The notes below the pieces were generated by a model, which made no database searches, was not told the DNA's origin, and saw only the letters and a program-made list of their open reading frames with translations. The position numbers and the translations under genes are program-made. Positions 24,162-35,804 of a stretch of 64,000 nucleotides of DNA are shown in pieces (position 1 is the first letter of the stretch; every line of letters starts with the position of its first letter). Location of the stretch: NCBI GenBank assembly GCA_963921425.1, contig OY992836.1, positions 9,703,304 through 9,767,303 on the forward strand, read 5' to 3'. This DNA is from Dryas octopetala. Lineage: Eukaryota > Streptophyta > Magnoliopsida > Rosales > Rosaceae.

Positions 24162-25412
24162 TCGCATAGATCGACCTGCTTAGCCTTGGCTTTAAGAAGC
24201 AAAGTTCCTTTTACCTGCAGAAACTGTAAAGAAAAGTTGCACCACTTTCTTGATTTTTATTTTTGTCATGACACTTTCTTGATTTGAAAATTCAAAGACC
24301 GGTTGTGCAATGAAAAGTTGCACCACTTCATTGCAAACTTTACATAAAAAATGAACATGCACTCATGCATTACTGATGCAGTACATTATACAAAACCTGT
24401 GCATGGCTTTATTTTCCATACAAATCTTAGCAATATCAGTGCTCATTGCAAAAGAAAGATATAGAATTGCTGTTTGTACGTATGATGACAACATAATAAG
24501 CTCGATGGAGTGTGAACACCAATGGATTAATGCGTATATATCAGATTAGATTAATCATGACATCAATTTCATCAATATTCACTGATCAAAAATTGCGCGT
24601 TTGCATGACATGTTACATCCGCATGGTACAATTTTCCTATGCATGTGCAAAAATATAGATAATATCACATCAGCTTCGTCCTTACACGCATATCTAAGGG
24701 CCTAGGCCTTTTGACATATGGCCTATACGGGTTTGTCTGACTCTCTTTGGACAAGAACACAATTGAGCATCTGGTCAATTTTTTACAACCTCTATTCAAA
24801 CTTGTCATAATCTGCTCTGGAGGTGCTATATAATAGCTGATTTTGGCTAAAAGCCTAAAAGAATTGTTATATGGGTTATTTTATAGTACCGAACGAATAT
24901 TGATACAGAGATTTTAATCTACTCACGTGCACTTTTTCCAATTGACAAAAGTCACAAAAGTGTCACAAATCTATCACTTTGTACTCTCACACACCTCTTA
25001 AGAAAATAGTACAAGTCCGGCCAGTACATTAGAATGACACATTATTACGATATATATCTTAATAAAAATAGAACTGTAACGATATTAAACAATATGTACT
25101 ATACTGATTAATTTGATTAGATTTGTTAATCAATGTAGATTTTCAATCATGTTTCTATATTTTGTCTAATATTCACGATATTCAACATCATATAAGTGAC
25201 ATCAAGAAAGTTGAGTTGCAACAAAAACACTAATTTCGTGATGAATACGATAACTAAAATAGGACATAACCTTGATAAGTGTACTATTTGTCTTGCAATT
25301 TTCTTTCCAATGTTGTTTCTGTTAAGAGTAGTATTCCATACGGGATATAAAGTTTAGGCCTTTTCACGTATTATTAATTGATTATGGTTTAATTTAAATA
25401 CTCTAATTTTTA
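23520..25412. other. Intergenic, 1.9 kb, nothing recognised
   Basis: AT-rich sequence with a TA run near 24137-24160. No gene, RNA gene or bounded element could be supported. Confidence 0.5.
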
Positions 25413-25420
25413 CTTGGTAT

Positions 25421-26308
25421 CAGTGTTTTCAGACGCAAAAACAAGACGCGAGGCGTTTTAGTCGTAGAAGGCGAGGCGTAAGCCTCAACGCGTTAAGGCG
25501 TAAGCTTTTTGGGATATATTTTTTATAATAAAAAAATTATAAATATATATAAAAACATATATAAATAGGTAAATATATATATATAAGTATATATATAGAA
25601 CATAAGACCAAACCCATGCTATAAGTATATAAATAGAATATAAGTATATATATAGGTAAACATATATATAAATAGGTAAATAGGTAAGTATATATATATA
25701 AGTATATATATAGAATATAAAAAAATTAATATTTTAAAATGTTTTTGAATTAAAAAATAAATAAAAATTCTTCTACCTCCCTTCCCCCCCACCCTGAGCA
25801 TCCCCCACCCCAAGGTCCCCAACCTAGCAGTCCAGCACTATCCCCACCCCACCCCACCCCATCACCCCATCACCCCTTCACCCTCACCCTCACCCAAGCC
25901 CAACCCAACCCCCTCCTCTTCATGCATGGAACCATGCCAAGAGGCACTTCCCAATCCTTCACGGTCTCTTTAGGATGTCTTCTCCGATCTTCTTGGGGGA
26001 GAGACTGCACGGACCGATCTTGGGGGGTGAGCGAACTAGCAGCGCCGACGTCGCCTCTGGTGACTCGGACGTAGACGTCCACCACCTGCGATGGGTTGAA
26101 TTTTGGCGGCATGGGTTTTGCGGCGCTTTGGGTTTTGCGGATTTATCTCTTTCTTCGCATGGGTTTTGCGTACGCCTTCAACGTCTTGCCGTCGCGAGGC
26201 GTACACCTTCAACGCCTTTCAGTCGTTTTACACAGTCCGGCGACGTCGTGCGCAATCGGCCGCCGGCTCGCCATGACTCGCGCATGAAGCTCGCCTTTAA
26301 AAACACTG
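25421..26308. mobile_element. hAT-like non-autonomous element, 888 bp
   Basis: An exact 8-bp duplication CTTGGTAT flanks it (25413-25420, 26309-26316). The termini are inverted repeats: CAGTGTTTTCAGACGC, and CAGTGTTTTTAAAGGC as the reverse complement of the right end. Both ends carry GAGGCGTAAGCC/AGGCG-type subterminal motifs. The middle combines an AT-rich half (25510-25760) with a C-rich and then GC-rich half (25770-26290) that may be captured host DNA. The open frames over it resemble no known protein. Confidence 0.8.
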
Positions 26309-26316
26309 CTTGGTAT

Positions 26317-28281
26317 CCAACTACAAATAATGTCAACGTGTTTGGTTCAAGTTACGCCATATTGTAAAAAGGTATATTGAGAATAAAATCTCACATATAT
26401 TGAAGAAGTAAATTTATTTTAGATAGAATGCTTTAATTTAATTTGAAATTTGAACTCTTAGACATTCTAGAAATTTTAGGTGATTGTGAATTTGTGACCC
26501 GTAAATGGTATTAATTGATGAAGTAGATCAGGGAGATCGAAATGCACTTATAATGGTAAAAAAAAAGGTTCCAAGTTGGCCTTCTTAATCATATATTCAT
26601 TATTCATTTCGATTATCATCTTAATGATGCTGGTACTTTGCATCTAGAGAAGACTACAAGCTCTTTTTTTTTTTTTTTTTTTTTTTCATTTTTGGATGAC
26701 AAGAAAACTACAATATTTAAGATATGCAGATAGAGAGATTTATAAATAAAAATAGCATGCAAATTGAAGTAGTTTATGGCGCAGCGAATTCAATGCTTAA
26801 GAAGAGAAGATCGAGACTAGAGAGGATGGATTAAGGAATAGAAATCTTTACTACCTGCACCGAACACTATTAGATGGTCTCACACCAATTCTTTGGGACC
26901 ACTCTCATAATTTTTTCTTTTTCTCTATAATTACTAGATATAATTTTTTTTTTCTTTTTCATGTGGGGAGGAATTTTAAACTTGACCTCATTCGACAAAC
27001 AAAGCAAAAAAAAAATATTACTAGATCAATAATGAGTTGATCACTACTTTTCAATTTTGCATAAGCTGTAAGCTTAATCAGGTAACTTATACTTTAACTT
27101 GGTATGTACTGCCATGTACGAACTATTTTAGGGAAGAGGAGGGACGGAATTGGCTCTCTCATGCACTTCAAACTATTTTTTTAATGTGAATATTTCTTTT
27201 TATCTAAGGGAAGGGGAGTCAAACCTACAACCTTTTTTAATATTGAGAAAAAAAATATTGTTATACCAATAGCTATTAACTTGTTGGTTCTAATCGGGAT
27301 ATCATTCATTGCTAGTTGAGTGACACCAATATATCATAGTAGACTAATAGGAGTTGGAAATTGGATGGAATATCAAACACCACACCCATTACATATAAAC
27401 ACAATAGCCAGCGGGATTTCAATTTTTTGTTCATCTATGACTCCAAGAGAGAAATTAAAACACTAAATGATAAAAATTTCCACTGTGAAAGATCTTATTA
27501 TAAAACCATTTAAAGTGCTAAATGTTAAAAATGTCCACTTAATTTTTTAACCATGATAAGCCAGCCAACGTTTTAAACTAAGTTGCATGATTGTGAGAGG
27601 TCGAGCGCTTGGCCCCCTTGGCACGCTTAGTGGCTCTCTTTTTTATTGGAGGATTGAAAATGTTCAATTGCAACATATAAAATTAGGTTGAATGTGATTC
27701 CAAATTATTATACTTTTGTGTTTTGTGTTGTGTTATTCGTTTTGACACACATAAGTAACCAAAAAACATAAGATATTGGTATAAATATCAATTTTATACG
27801 ATTTTAGTGTTAAACTATACAGCTTAATTAGGTTGTAATGAAACTGTTCAACAATTTTACCAAAAAGTAACACATACCAAGTGCTTAGCTCATTAAAATG
27901 GACCGCCTTGTAATGTTATTCCGTGTGTGGACCATTTTGTCCATAGACTAGGCTTAAAAACCCCAAATTAAAAAGGGATTTTGATTGTTATAAATGATTT
28001 CTTATTCCTCCGTATGGTTACCATCAGCTTTTGAAATGACCTCCAGGCCTGAAACATTCACCAACAACACTGACCAATTCACTGGGCTTAATATTTCGCC
28101 AACCTATTATAGCCCAACAAGTTTTTCAATTATATGATGCGGCCCAAAACACCTTTTACCTGTTCACGAAAACTAGGCCCCAACATATTTACCCAAATGG
28201 AGGCTTTTGAGGACAAATATTAGCACGAGGGCTGCGATTGGTATATAAATATGTCATCTTGGTATTAGAGGTTTAGTAAAT
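26317..28281. other. Intergenic, 2 kb, nothing recognised
   Basis: AT-rich, with a T-run near 26665-26686. Several short stretches resemble old TE scraps, but none has ends or coding content I can name. Confidence 0.5.
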
Positions 28282-28564
28282 TATGGTGTGTTTAGAAGGA
28301 AAAAAAAAAAAATTGGAATTTAAACAAAATTCAGCATTTAAGAAATTACATGTTTTCTGGCAAAAAAAAAAAAAAAAGAAATTACATGTTTTAATTTTCT
28401 TGTTTGGGTCCATAAATATAGAATTTTGTAAATTCTATGTGGAAAAAAACTTGGGATTTGAAGCTGTAAATTCCAACTTTAAATTCCACATAAATTGATG
28501 TCATTTTCAAAATTTTAATTTTTACAAAACAAAAATAAGTCATGTCCACCCATCATTGCTAAGT

Positions 28565-28935
28565 AATCACAATACCACTGCCACTACCACCACCATTGAC
28601 ACCATCGCCCCCGCCTCCACTATCACAACTATCACCACCACCACCACCGATGTCGCCACCACACCACTGTACCCTCTACCGCCACCACCACCATCACCAT
28701 CGCCGCCAACACCACCACCACCGCCGCCGTCGTCGCCGTCGCCGACACCACCACCACCACCACTGTCGCCACCGCCTCCACTTACCATCACCTCTACCGT
28801 TGTCGCCGCCACTGCCAACATCCCAATTTTTGCTGCCACAATTTCTCCCACCGCCCGTGGGCCATCAACCCTACCACCATCGTCAACTCACCACAAACAT
28901 CATTTTTATTGTTGCCACCATCACCATCACTCTTT
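28565..28935 (+). repeat. ACC/GCC imperfect trinucleotide repeat
   Basis: About 370 bases dominated by CCA, CCG and TCG triplets. The repeat opens long frames on both strands (Thr/Pro on plus, Gly/Val on minus), but these are products of the repeat and not genes. Confidence 0.85.
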
Positions 28936-29054
28936 TTAATTGATGCATCAAAAAATAAAACCACTATAAATTCCGTATTTAAATTCTATTATGTTTACAT
29001 GTTATCCAAACAAGAGAATTTACATATTCTATGATTTTAAATCACATTGTTTTA

Positions 29055-29369
29055 GGGAGGGTGTCCCCAACTCAGATTTTAAGGGATTTTAAAATTCATA
29101 GAATCTATCAAAATCCAAGGGAATTGGCTGAAATTCTCATGAAATTTGTTATAAGTAAAAAATGCATCAAAATGCATCAAAATCCATTAAAATTCTTTAC
29201 TTAATGAAATTCATTACTTTTTTAGGACACCTGGATTTTATTGAAATCCATTAAAATCTAAGTTGGAGGCACCTTGATTTTTTTGAAATCTATTAAAATC
29301 TGAGTTGGGGACACCTAAATTTCATTGAACTTTTAAAATCCAATGAAATCTAAGTTGAGGACACCTCCC
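29055..29369. mobile_element. Tourist-like (PIF/Harbinger) MITE, 315 bp
   Basis: Terminal inverted repeats GGGAGGGTGTCCCCAACTCA and GGGAGGTGTCCTCAACTTAG (right end, reversed) differ by a few bases. It is flanked by TTA on both sides (29052-29054, 29370-29372), the 3-bp duplication of PIF/Harbinger elements. The inside repeats AAATCC / GGATTT motifs. No coding content. Confidence 0.75.
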
Positions 29370-29431
29370 TTAAATTCCGTCATTTATAAATTCTTTAGTA
29401 ATTTCAAACTACTTCATTCAAACGCACTATT

Positions 29432-30467
29432 AAGGAAACCCCCTTCAAACTCATATTTCTTCAATTAAAATTTAGGCAAATTTTTTTTAACACCCTTTTG
29501 ACTGGATACCAATTAAGTTAATTTCCATTTTAGTCATGATGAGTCAGCCTAACAATTTTTTAGATGCCCAAAATGCCCTTAAGCCTTCATAACTAACATT
29601 AAACACACGTTGACTTTTTGTATTTGGAGAAAAACATTTATCCTTCTTATATCTTGGTTATTGATTGTTGTTGTAAACTTGTAATCAATTTTGAACATTT
29701 TTTTGAATTTCAATAATGAAATTTAGATTTCAGTCACCATATATTGTATGCTATTCTCCATATATTATGCTTATTTGCTTATATATAATTTACCTACATT
29801 AATTAAATGCTTATACATTTTTTTTTTTGTAAATGCTTATACATAATTTACCTTCATATACATAATTACGTATAAGTATTTCTTATACATAATTTATCTA
29901 CATAATATGCTTATACATAATTTATTTATATCAAGTTCTTAAACATAATTATCATATATTATGTTTTTATATATATAATTTACATACAACAAATGCTTAT
30001 ATATAACTTATTTACCTGAATACTTATACCTAATTTACCTACGTTAGATGCCTATCCATAATTTATCTACATGAAATGCTTGTACATAATTTATCAATAT
30101 CAAATACTTATTTATAATTTACCTACATCAAATGCTTATATATAATTTACTTGCATCAAATGCTTATACATATAGTTTTTTAATATTATTTTTCAGTTAC
30201 ATGAATTGCACATAGGTAATTTACTTGTAATAGAAATGATAATTTTAGATGCACAATAATGATGATTTAAATAATATGCTAAAAATAGAAAATTTAATTG
30301 AATGTTGTTGGGTATTAAATGTTTTGTGAGAATGACAAATGTTGTAAATATGTAACAATATATGGTATAAAAATATCCTATGTGGTATCTGCAATTTAAT
30401 AATGGGCATAATCTATTAATCTATGGTCAATGGGTAAAGTCTTATAAAATATAAATTATGATGGTCT
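29432..30467. other. Intergenic with an AT-rich minisatellite
   Basis: Contains the minisatellite listed separately (29765-30175). The remainder is AT-rich and unrecognised. Confidence 0.5.
29765..30175 (+). repeat. Degenerate minisatellite, unit about 30 bp
   Basis: About a dozen imperfect copies of a unit close to TGCTTATACATAATTTACCT plus ACATCAAA, in head-to-tail order with variable length. No coding content. Confidence 0.75.
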
Positions 30468-30715
30468 TGTTATAAAATAAGAGAAATGTAAAGAAAAAAC
30501 ATAAGAGAGAATTAGGGAGGAATCAGAGTATATTTCTCATTCACATAAGGCCTCTATTTATAGGCTCTTGGATGACATGAGATAGACCCTTAAGGTCTCA
30601 TATTTTACAATGAATTAGACTCCTCATAATTATCTATACAATTGCTCTAGATAATACATGAGATAAATATTGAACATGATAATGGACAGCCACATAATTA
30701 ATGATATTTACAACA
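30468..30715 (-). repeat. 3' LTR of the minus-strand element, 248 bp
   Basis: On the minus strand it begins TGTTGTAAATATC immediately after a GGGGGAG purine tract and ends TTTTATAACA, giving TGTT...AACA ends. A consensus TATA box, CCTATAAATAGAGG, lies near 30550-30563. It is followed by the short R/U5 expected of a small LTR. Confidence 0.7.
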
Positions 30716-30745
30716 CTCCCCCTTGGATGTCCATTGAATATGATA

Positions 30746-31147
30746 GTTGCCTCATTAAAAACCTTACTAGCCAAAACCCTATGGGAAAAAGACTAGCTAA
30801 GGAAAAGAGTACAATCTTCATGTGTTTCTGATAGATACGATGGGCGCACGACATTGCCTCATTAAAACCTTGTCAGGAAAACCCAATGGGACAAACCTTG
30901 GACGAAGGAAAAAGAGTACAATGTTTGATGGCACGCTCCCCCTGATGTTGATATATTTCTCCAATCAGTGAATGTTGCCTCGTTAAAACCTTGCTTGAAA
31001 AACCCAATAGGACAAAACCAAAGCGAAGGAAAAAGAGTGCAACTTTTGCAATATCACTGATACTATGTTGGATGCGTTTACCTCATTAAAACCTTGCTAG
31101 GAAAAACCCGATGGGACAAAAACCTAGTCGAAAGGAAAAGAGTACAA
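30746..31147 (-). repeat. Four tandem copies of a conserved module upstream of the purine tract
   Basis: Units at about 30746-30815, 30853-30921, 30974-31042 and 31074-31147 share TTGCCTCATTAAAACCTTG, then AAAACCCAATGGGACAAA, then GAAGGAAAAAGAGTACAA. CTCCCCCTGAT or CTCCCCCTTGG (purine tract on the minus strand) occurs next to the modules three times (30716, 30945 and 31167), so the purine tract may have been duplicated with the unit. Spacing is about 100-120 bases. Confidence 0.8.
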
Positions 31148-31712
31148 CACGCAAAATGGTTGGATGCTCCCCCTGATAACAACAAGCTTTAATTTGACTG
31201 GCTCAATAATCCAGCAAATAATGATATCTCACATCTCATCTTCTAAAGAGTGGAGTTTGACAATGCCTGTATGAACATGGCTTCCATACTATCAGGGGTT
31301 ATATGTTTGTCATCATATGTTGAAATCCTGTTGAGATTGGAGCAATACAAACAAAATATAATTCCACTAAATAAAGTGGTTAGAAACAATTATCTCTAAA
31401 AGAGATGAATTATTATGAAAATACTTTAAGCATTAGAAAAATTATATGACACAATCACCGATGCTATATTCGGTCTACTGCATTGTGTTTAAGTTGAATA
31501 AGGCACATTAAGATATGGTGCTTCTGGACCAAAGATCTTTCTTACATCTTCCTTAGGAAGCAAGTAATCAATCTTAATGCCAATAGACCAAATAACCGTT
31601 GGGTATAAGAATTTCACCAGTACTGTACTCGATCTGCAGCTCGAGACACTATTTTCATTTCCCAAGGTCATTAATATCAAATCCAATATTCAAGCATTCA
31701 ATAATCTTATGA

Positions 31713-34700
31713 GCTCTTCAGGAGCCTCAATTAATTCATAACTTCATTCAAAAGTTTGAATATGTTGCAACAATTTCCGAATTCGGGTTCTAATCAAAGT
31801 ACTCAATAAGGCAATTTTGACCATATTTTTAGTGTTAAGGTTGAGTACATATTTTGAGCTTCAGGCTCTTTCAATCCTTCAAGGATTTGCTTCAAACACA
31901 TAATATTTTATGACACTTTCAATTTGGGATTTGACTTAGTAATTTGTCATATATCTTGTAGGAAATCGCTTCTGGCGATATGCTTCAGGCATTTCATAAA
32001 TTTTAAAGGTTTTTGTCCATATGCAATGAACACATTAAATTTACCAAATTTGTTAAAATGCGGTTGCATCTATAACAGGAGAGTATATAACCACAATCTC
32101 ATGTTTCTTTAGAGAAACCTTGTGCCATTATAAATAGTGATTTTGTTCACTTTATTTCAAACACTCTATAACCTTCAAGGTTAACATCTTTGGTGTCTGA
32201 ACTATAGGTTCTCATTATTCCACGTTTATAATGATGTTCAATTCTATTGGAATTGCCTCTTTTCAATTTGGCCAATCATTTAATTTTGTCGACATTTATA
32301 GTAAACGTGGTTCCACATTATTATAGCCCATGATGATTTTTAGTAGCTACCATAGACAAAACACATCATCAATATATCAACGATCTCATAATTCTCATTT
32401 GCATGCTTTAGATATAAATATATATCTTTGTAATCGGTACACATGCCTCTTCAGGGGCTTTTATAGTCTCTTCAGGGACTGTCATCTCTTTTAGGATGAT
32501 TTGTGTACAGAATGTGGATCTTTAATTTTAATTAATTGGGCTTGTGTGGACCATTTCATACTCTCCACTTCTGGGGAGGTAAACTTTGGAACCTATAGAT
32601 TTTTCACGCTTCAGGCGTGCAATAAACCATTTTCTGCCAAATTGATGGACTACCATGTTAGGACATCAATCCATGTTGGCATATATAAATCTTCTATACG
32701 TGACTTTGCAGTTTCGTTGAATATATATGCATTTAGCTTTCAAATAAATGTATTCACTAGATTTGCATTATCATTCATATCTCATTCGCATATTGAATGG
32801 TATGAAAAGACTAGTATATGCATATTATGATATTTCACGCCGTTCTTCAGGAACGGTCATTTCTCCCCCTAACGGCGGGAAAATTTTCATAAGTGCATAT
32901 ATAAAAATCAATAGAGTGAGTGGTTATACAAACTCAAATGCTTATATAATTAACTTCAGGTTATATAAAGACGAAACATAATCAGGTTTGCAATGCACAT
33001 GTAGGTATATGAAACTTCTGGTTTCAAATAATTCTTCAACATCTAACTTCATGTTATAATGTGAATTAATAAATTAATTATGAACAACTATGAACATATA
33101 TACCAATTTGTTCTAAATTGAAGTGATGAAACTTTAAGTTTCTATACAAAATATAGGTAGAACTTCAGGTTCTTGAATTTTGTGTAAGCACAGAACTATA
33201 AGCTCTAATGAATCATGTGAATAAAGACTTTTTGCTTAATCTAAACTTAATCAAGAACTTCAGGTTCATAAGAAAAATTATGGAGTTATGAAAAATTTGA
33301 GTTCTAATCATGGAATGATAGATCAAAGAACTTCTGGTTCAATTTGATTCTATAACATAGAGCATGAAAATCAAGGAACTTCAAGTTCTGACTTAATTAA
33401 ATAATGCACATTGAACTACAAATTTTAATCAATCATAAGAACATTAGGTTTTATCGCATCTCCAAATTTCATCCACTTCTGATAAATAAACAAAATGTCA
33501 AAGAACTTCAGGTTCTTATTTGACTGTTTAATGTAGAACTACATGTTCTGATCATATTTTTTGAGAATTTCAAATTTCTCAGGTTTTGAGTAAAACCAAG
33601 GAATAAGGAACTTCACGTTGTATACGTTAGAATATCAATTTCTTTATAAGTTTGATCTCTCCATTCCATGATAGGAGGTATAAATACAGTATAGATCAAA
33701 GATTTAGAACTTTAGGTTCTATATAAAGAAAATGATATAGCCAACTAATGTACATAATGAAAAGGATTAATTACCAATGTACAACATCTAAATTTATAGA
33801 TCTGAACTTTTGGTTCAATCAATATTGGCAAATTAAATACAAATAATATGTTCTCATGTATTCCCAAAACCTCAAATTTGGAGTAGGTTAGAACTTCGAG
33901 TTCTAAATATTTGCTCATCAAGAGTCAAAACATGAACATCATGTCACATTAACATATTTCTGAAACTTCAGGTTCCAGATTCAAAACATAGACTTAAATT
34001 TAATTTAAAACTTCCGAGTCTAAAATGTTCGAGCTTTGAACTTCAAGTTCATATTTAGACTTCAAGTTCTTATTTTCCTAATGTTTGTACTATGTTAGAA
34101 CTTCTAGTTCTTAACAAGATTCATATATTTTGAACTTCAGGCCAAAATAAATTGCTCAAAACTTTAGGGTTAAGGCTGCATCAATTAGAATTTCAAGTTC
34201 AAAATGATATCTATACTCGAAGCTTCAGGTTCGATGTTTAGGACTACAGGTCCATATAAAAATAATGCATAGCTAAGAATTAAAATAAGTAAATAAACAT
34301 AACGATTAAATTAAAGTAGAAATTGTAAAACATTGCATTAAAATAGACTATGGAAACTTCTGGTTCCAATAATATGAATCAACAAACTTCAGGTCATGAT
34401 TTGTATATAGAGATTGAGAAACTTCAGGTTCTCATTTAATTACACGATTGGATAAAGATTGAAGAACTTCGAGTCTTTATTATATATAATAAAAACAAGA
34501 CACTTCAAGATTATGATTTGATCACATGATAAGAACCAAAGAATTTAGGGTCCTCATAAAAATGGAAGAACTTCAAATCTTCGTATGATTAAATGATTAA
34601 TCAAAATTAAGGAGCTTCAGGTCCTAATATAATATGTGATAATCGTCGTGTATATCATATATAAAGCAAAATTGAGTGCTCAACAATATCAAGACCTCAA

Positions 34701-35415
34701 TGATCGAATATGTCATATTTGCACTATCATCGAACGTGTACTTCATTGCATATTGTTCCAATATTGACCAATTATCATGAAACTTCAGGTTTCGATTGAG
34801 TCATGAAACTTCAAGTTTCGATTGGATCGTATGATAAGGAACTTCAGGCCTTAATCTCATTTATGTATGAATAATCATATATTCAGTGCATAATAATATA
34901 GAATGGGTAGTGAAATATAAACATAATTAAAATAATACTGACATTAAAATTGCATAAGAAAATTCATATAATATAATCATATTAATTATGAAACTTCAGG
35001 TTCATAATATTATGATCCATAAACTGTAGGTCATCAGTTTTGATATATTCAAAACTTCGGGTTCAAAATTTTGGTACCCATTAGAACTATGGTTCTCAAA
35101 CTAGGTATTAGAAATTTTAGACTTTTGTATGGATTAAGGAACTTCAGGTCCTTGTATATGAGCAAGGAACTTCAGGTCCTTGTATGTTAAGTAATAAGGA
35201 ACTTCAAATCTTTATCTTATTTAATTGTATAACATGCAATTGAGGAACTTCAGGCCCTCCTTTTAAGGAACTTATAACACTCATTTGATTGTACAAAAAC
35301 TGAAGCACTTTGGCCCTTATCTAATTTTATGAGGATCATTAGGCCCTCAATTTAATTTAATGATCAAAGAACTTCTGGTCTTGATCACAATTGTGATAAT
35401 TAAGGATCTTCTTGC
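31713..35415 (-). repeat. Array of about 45 short hairpins with a constant loop
   Basis: Each unit is a 4-7 bp stem closing a five-base loop, most often TTCAG on the plus strand (CTGAA on the minus). Stems differ but pair: GCTC/GAGC (31713-31725), GAGC/GCTC (31856-31868), AATCC/GGATT (31873-31887), ATCGC/GCGAT (31965-31979), ATGC/GCAT (31980-31992), TAACC/GGTTA (32169-32183), CACGC/GCGTG (32605-32619), CCGTTC/GAACGG (32840-32856), GAAAC/GTTTC (33128-33142), TTAGAAC/GTTCTAA (33888-33906). From about 33 kb on most are GAAC/GTTC or longer forms. Spacing is irregular, roughly 30-100 bases, with AT-rich linkers. There is no open frame across it. Function unknown; see findings. Confidence 0.85.
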
Positions 35416-35420
35416 CCTTA

Positions 35421-35804
35421 ATTAATTTTAGATATATATATATCAATATTAATCAATAATCTCATAAGCAAATTCCCAAAACTGGAAATAAGTAACATAA
35501 TTAACCAAAAGATATTGTATATGTCGCAATATAAAACTAGAAACACACAATATTGGTTGTGCCGGAAACAACACATGAATAAAGTAAAAGATGATAGCCC
35601 TTACTTATAGTTCATGCATCTCACTTATATATATGCCCAGAAATCTCCATAAATATTATAATATAATATTGCCATATATATGTATACGAAAGCACAAACT
35701 AACTGGAAGCATACCAGCCGGAGATTAGATGCAATAAGATCATAGATATATAAATCGTATATAAATTGTTATATCATCACTAACAAACTCATGAAAACAA
35801 AATC
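35421..35804. other. AT-rich junction between hairpin array and MYB exon
   Basis: No hairpin units and no coding sequence. It may include the 3' UTR of the MYB fragment and the unseen right end of the retroelement remnant. No LTR resembling 30468-30715 is present. Confidence 0.45.

Larger units (their letters stand above)
28282..29431. mobile_element. Composite MITE region with ACC-repeat core
   Basis: The outer ends GGTGTGTTTAGAAGG (about 28283) and, reversed, AGTGCGTTTGAATGAAG (about 29431) look like the terminal repeats of a plant MITE (a GTGTGTTTGG-type family). Flanking sequences such as ATTTAAATTCTATTATG near the right and AATTGGAATTTAAAC near the left are similar in reverse. Inside are an ACC/GCC trinucleotide tract and a nested Tourist-like MITE. 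Outer boundaries uncertain. Confidence 0.4.
30468..35420 (-). mobile_element. LTR retroelement remnant: 3' LTR plus long non-coding 3' region
   Basis: On the minus strand the order is: a hairpin array (35.4 to 31.7 kb), a fourfold A/T-rich module, a purine tract AAGGGGGAG, then an LTR (30715-30468). No gag or pol is recognisable and no second LTR lies to the right before the MYB exon. It therefore looks like the 3' part of an element, or a non-autonomous element without its 5' LTR. The purine tract directly abutting TGTTGTAAA is typical of Copia-type elements, but the superfamily cannot be proved without pol. Right boundary approximate. Clearly broken. Confidence 0.6.

Noticed and set aside
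28556-28943. Open frames rich in Thr/Pro, His/Pro or Gly/Val
   Set aside because: All come from the ACC/GCC trinucleotide repeat read in different frames.
31489-33000. Short frames near 31.5-33 kb as possible genes
   Set aside because: They are under 110 codons, lie across the hairpin array and show no known domain; the structure itself explains the sequence better.
33128-34440. Heat-shock elements (GAA/TTC patterns)
   Set aside because: GAAC-TTC has one base between the triplets where a heat-shock element needs two, and the arms vary freely.
31713-35415. CRISPR-like array
   Set aside because: Units are hairpins with changing arms, not a constant repeat with unique spacers, and this is a eukaryotic genome.
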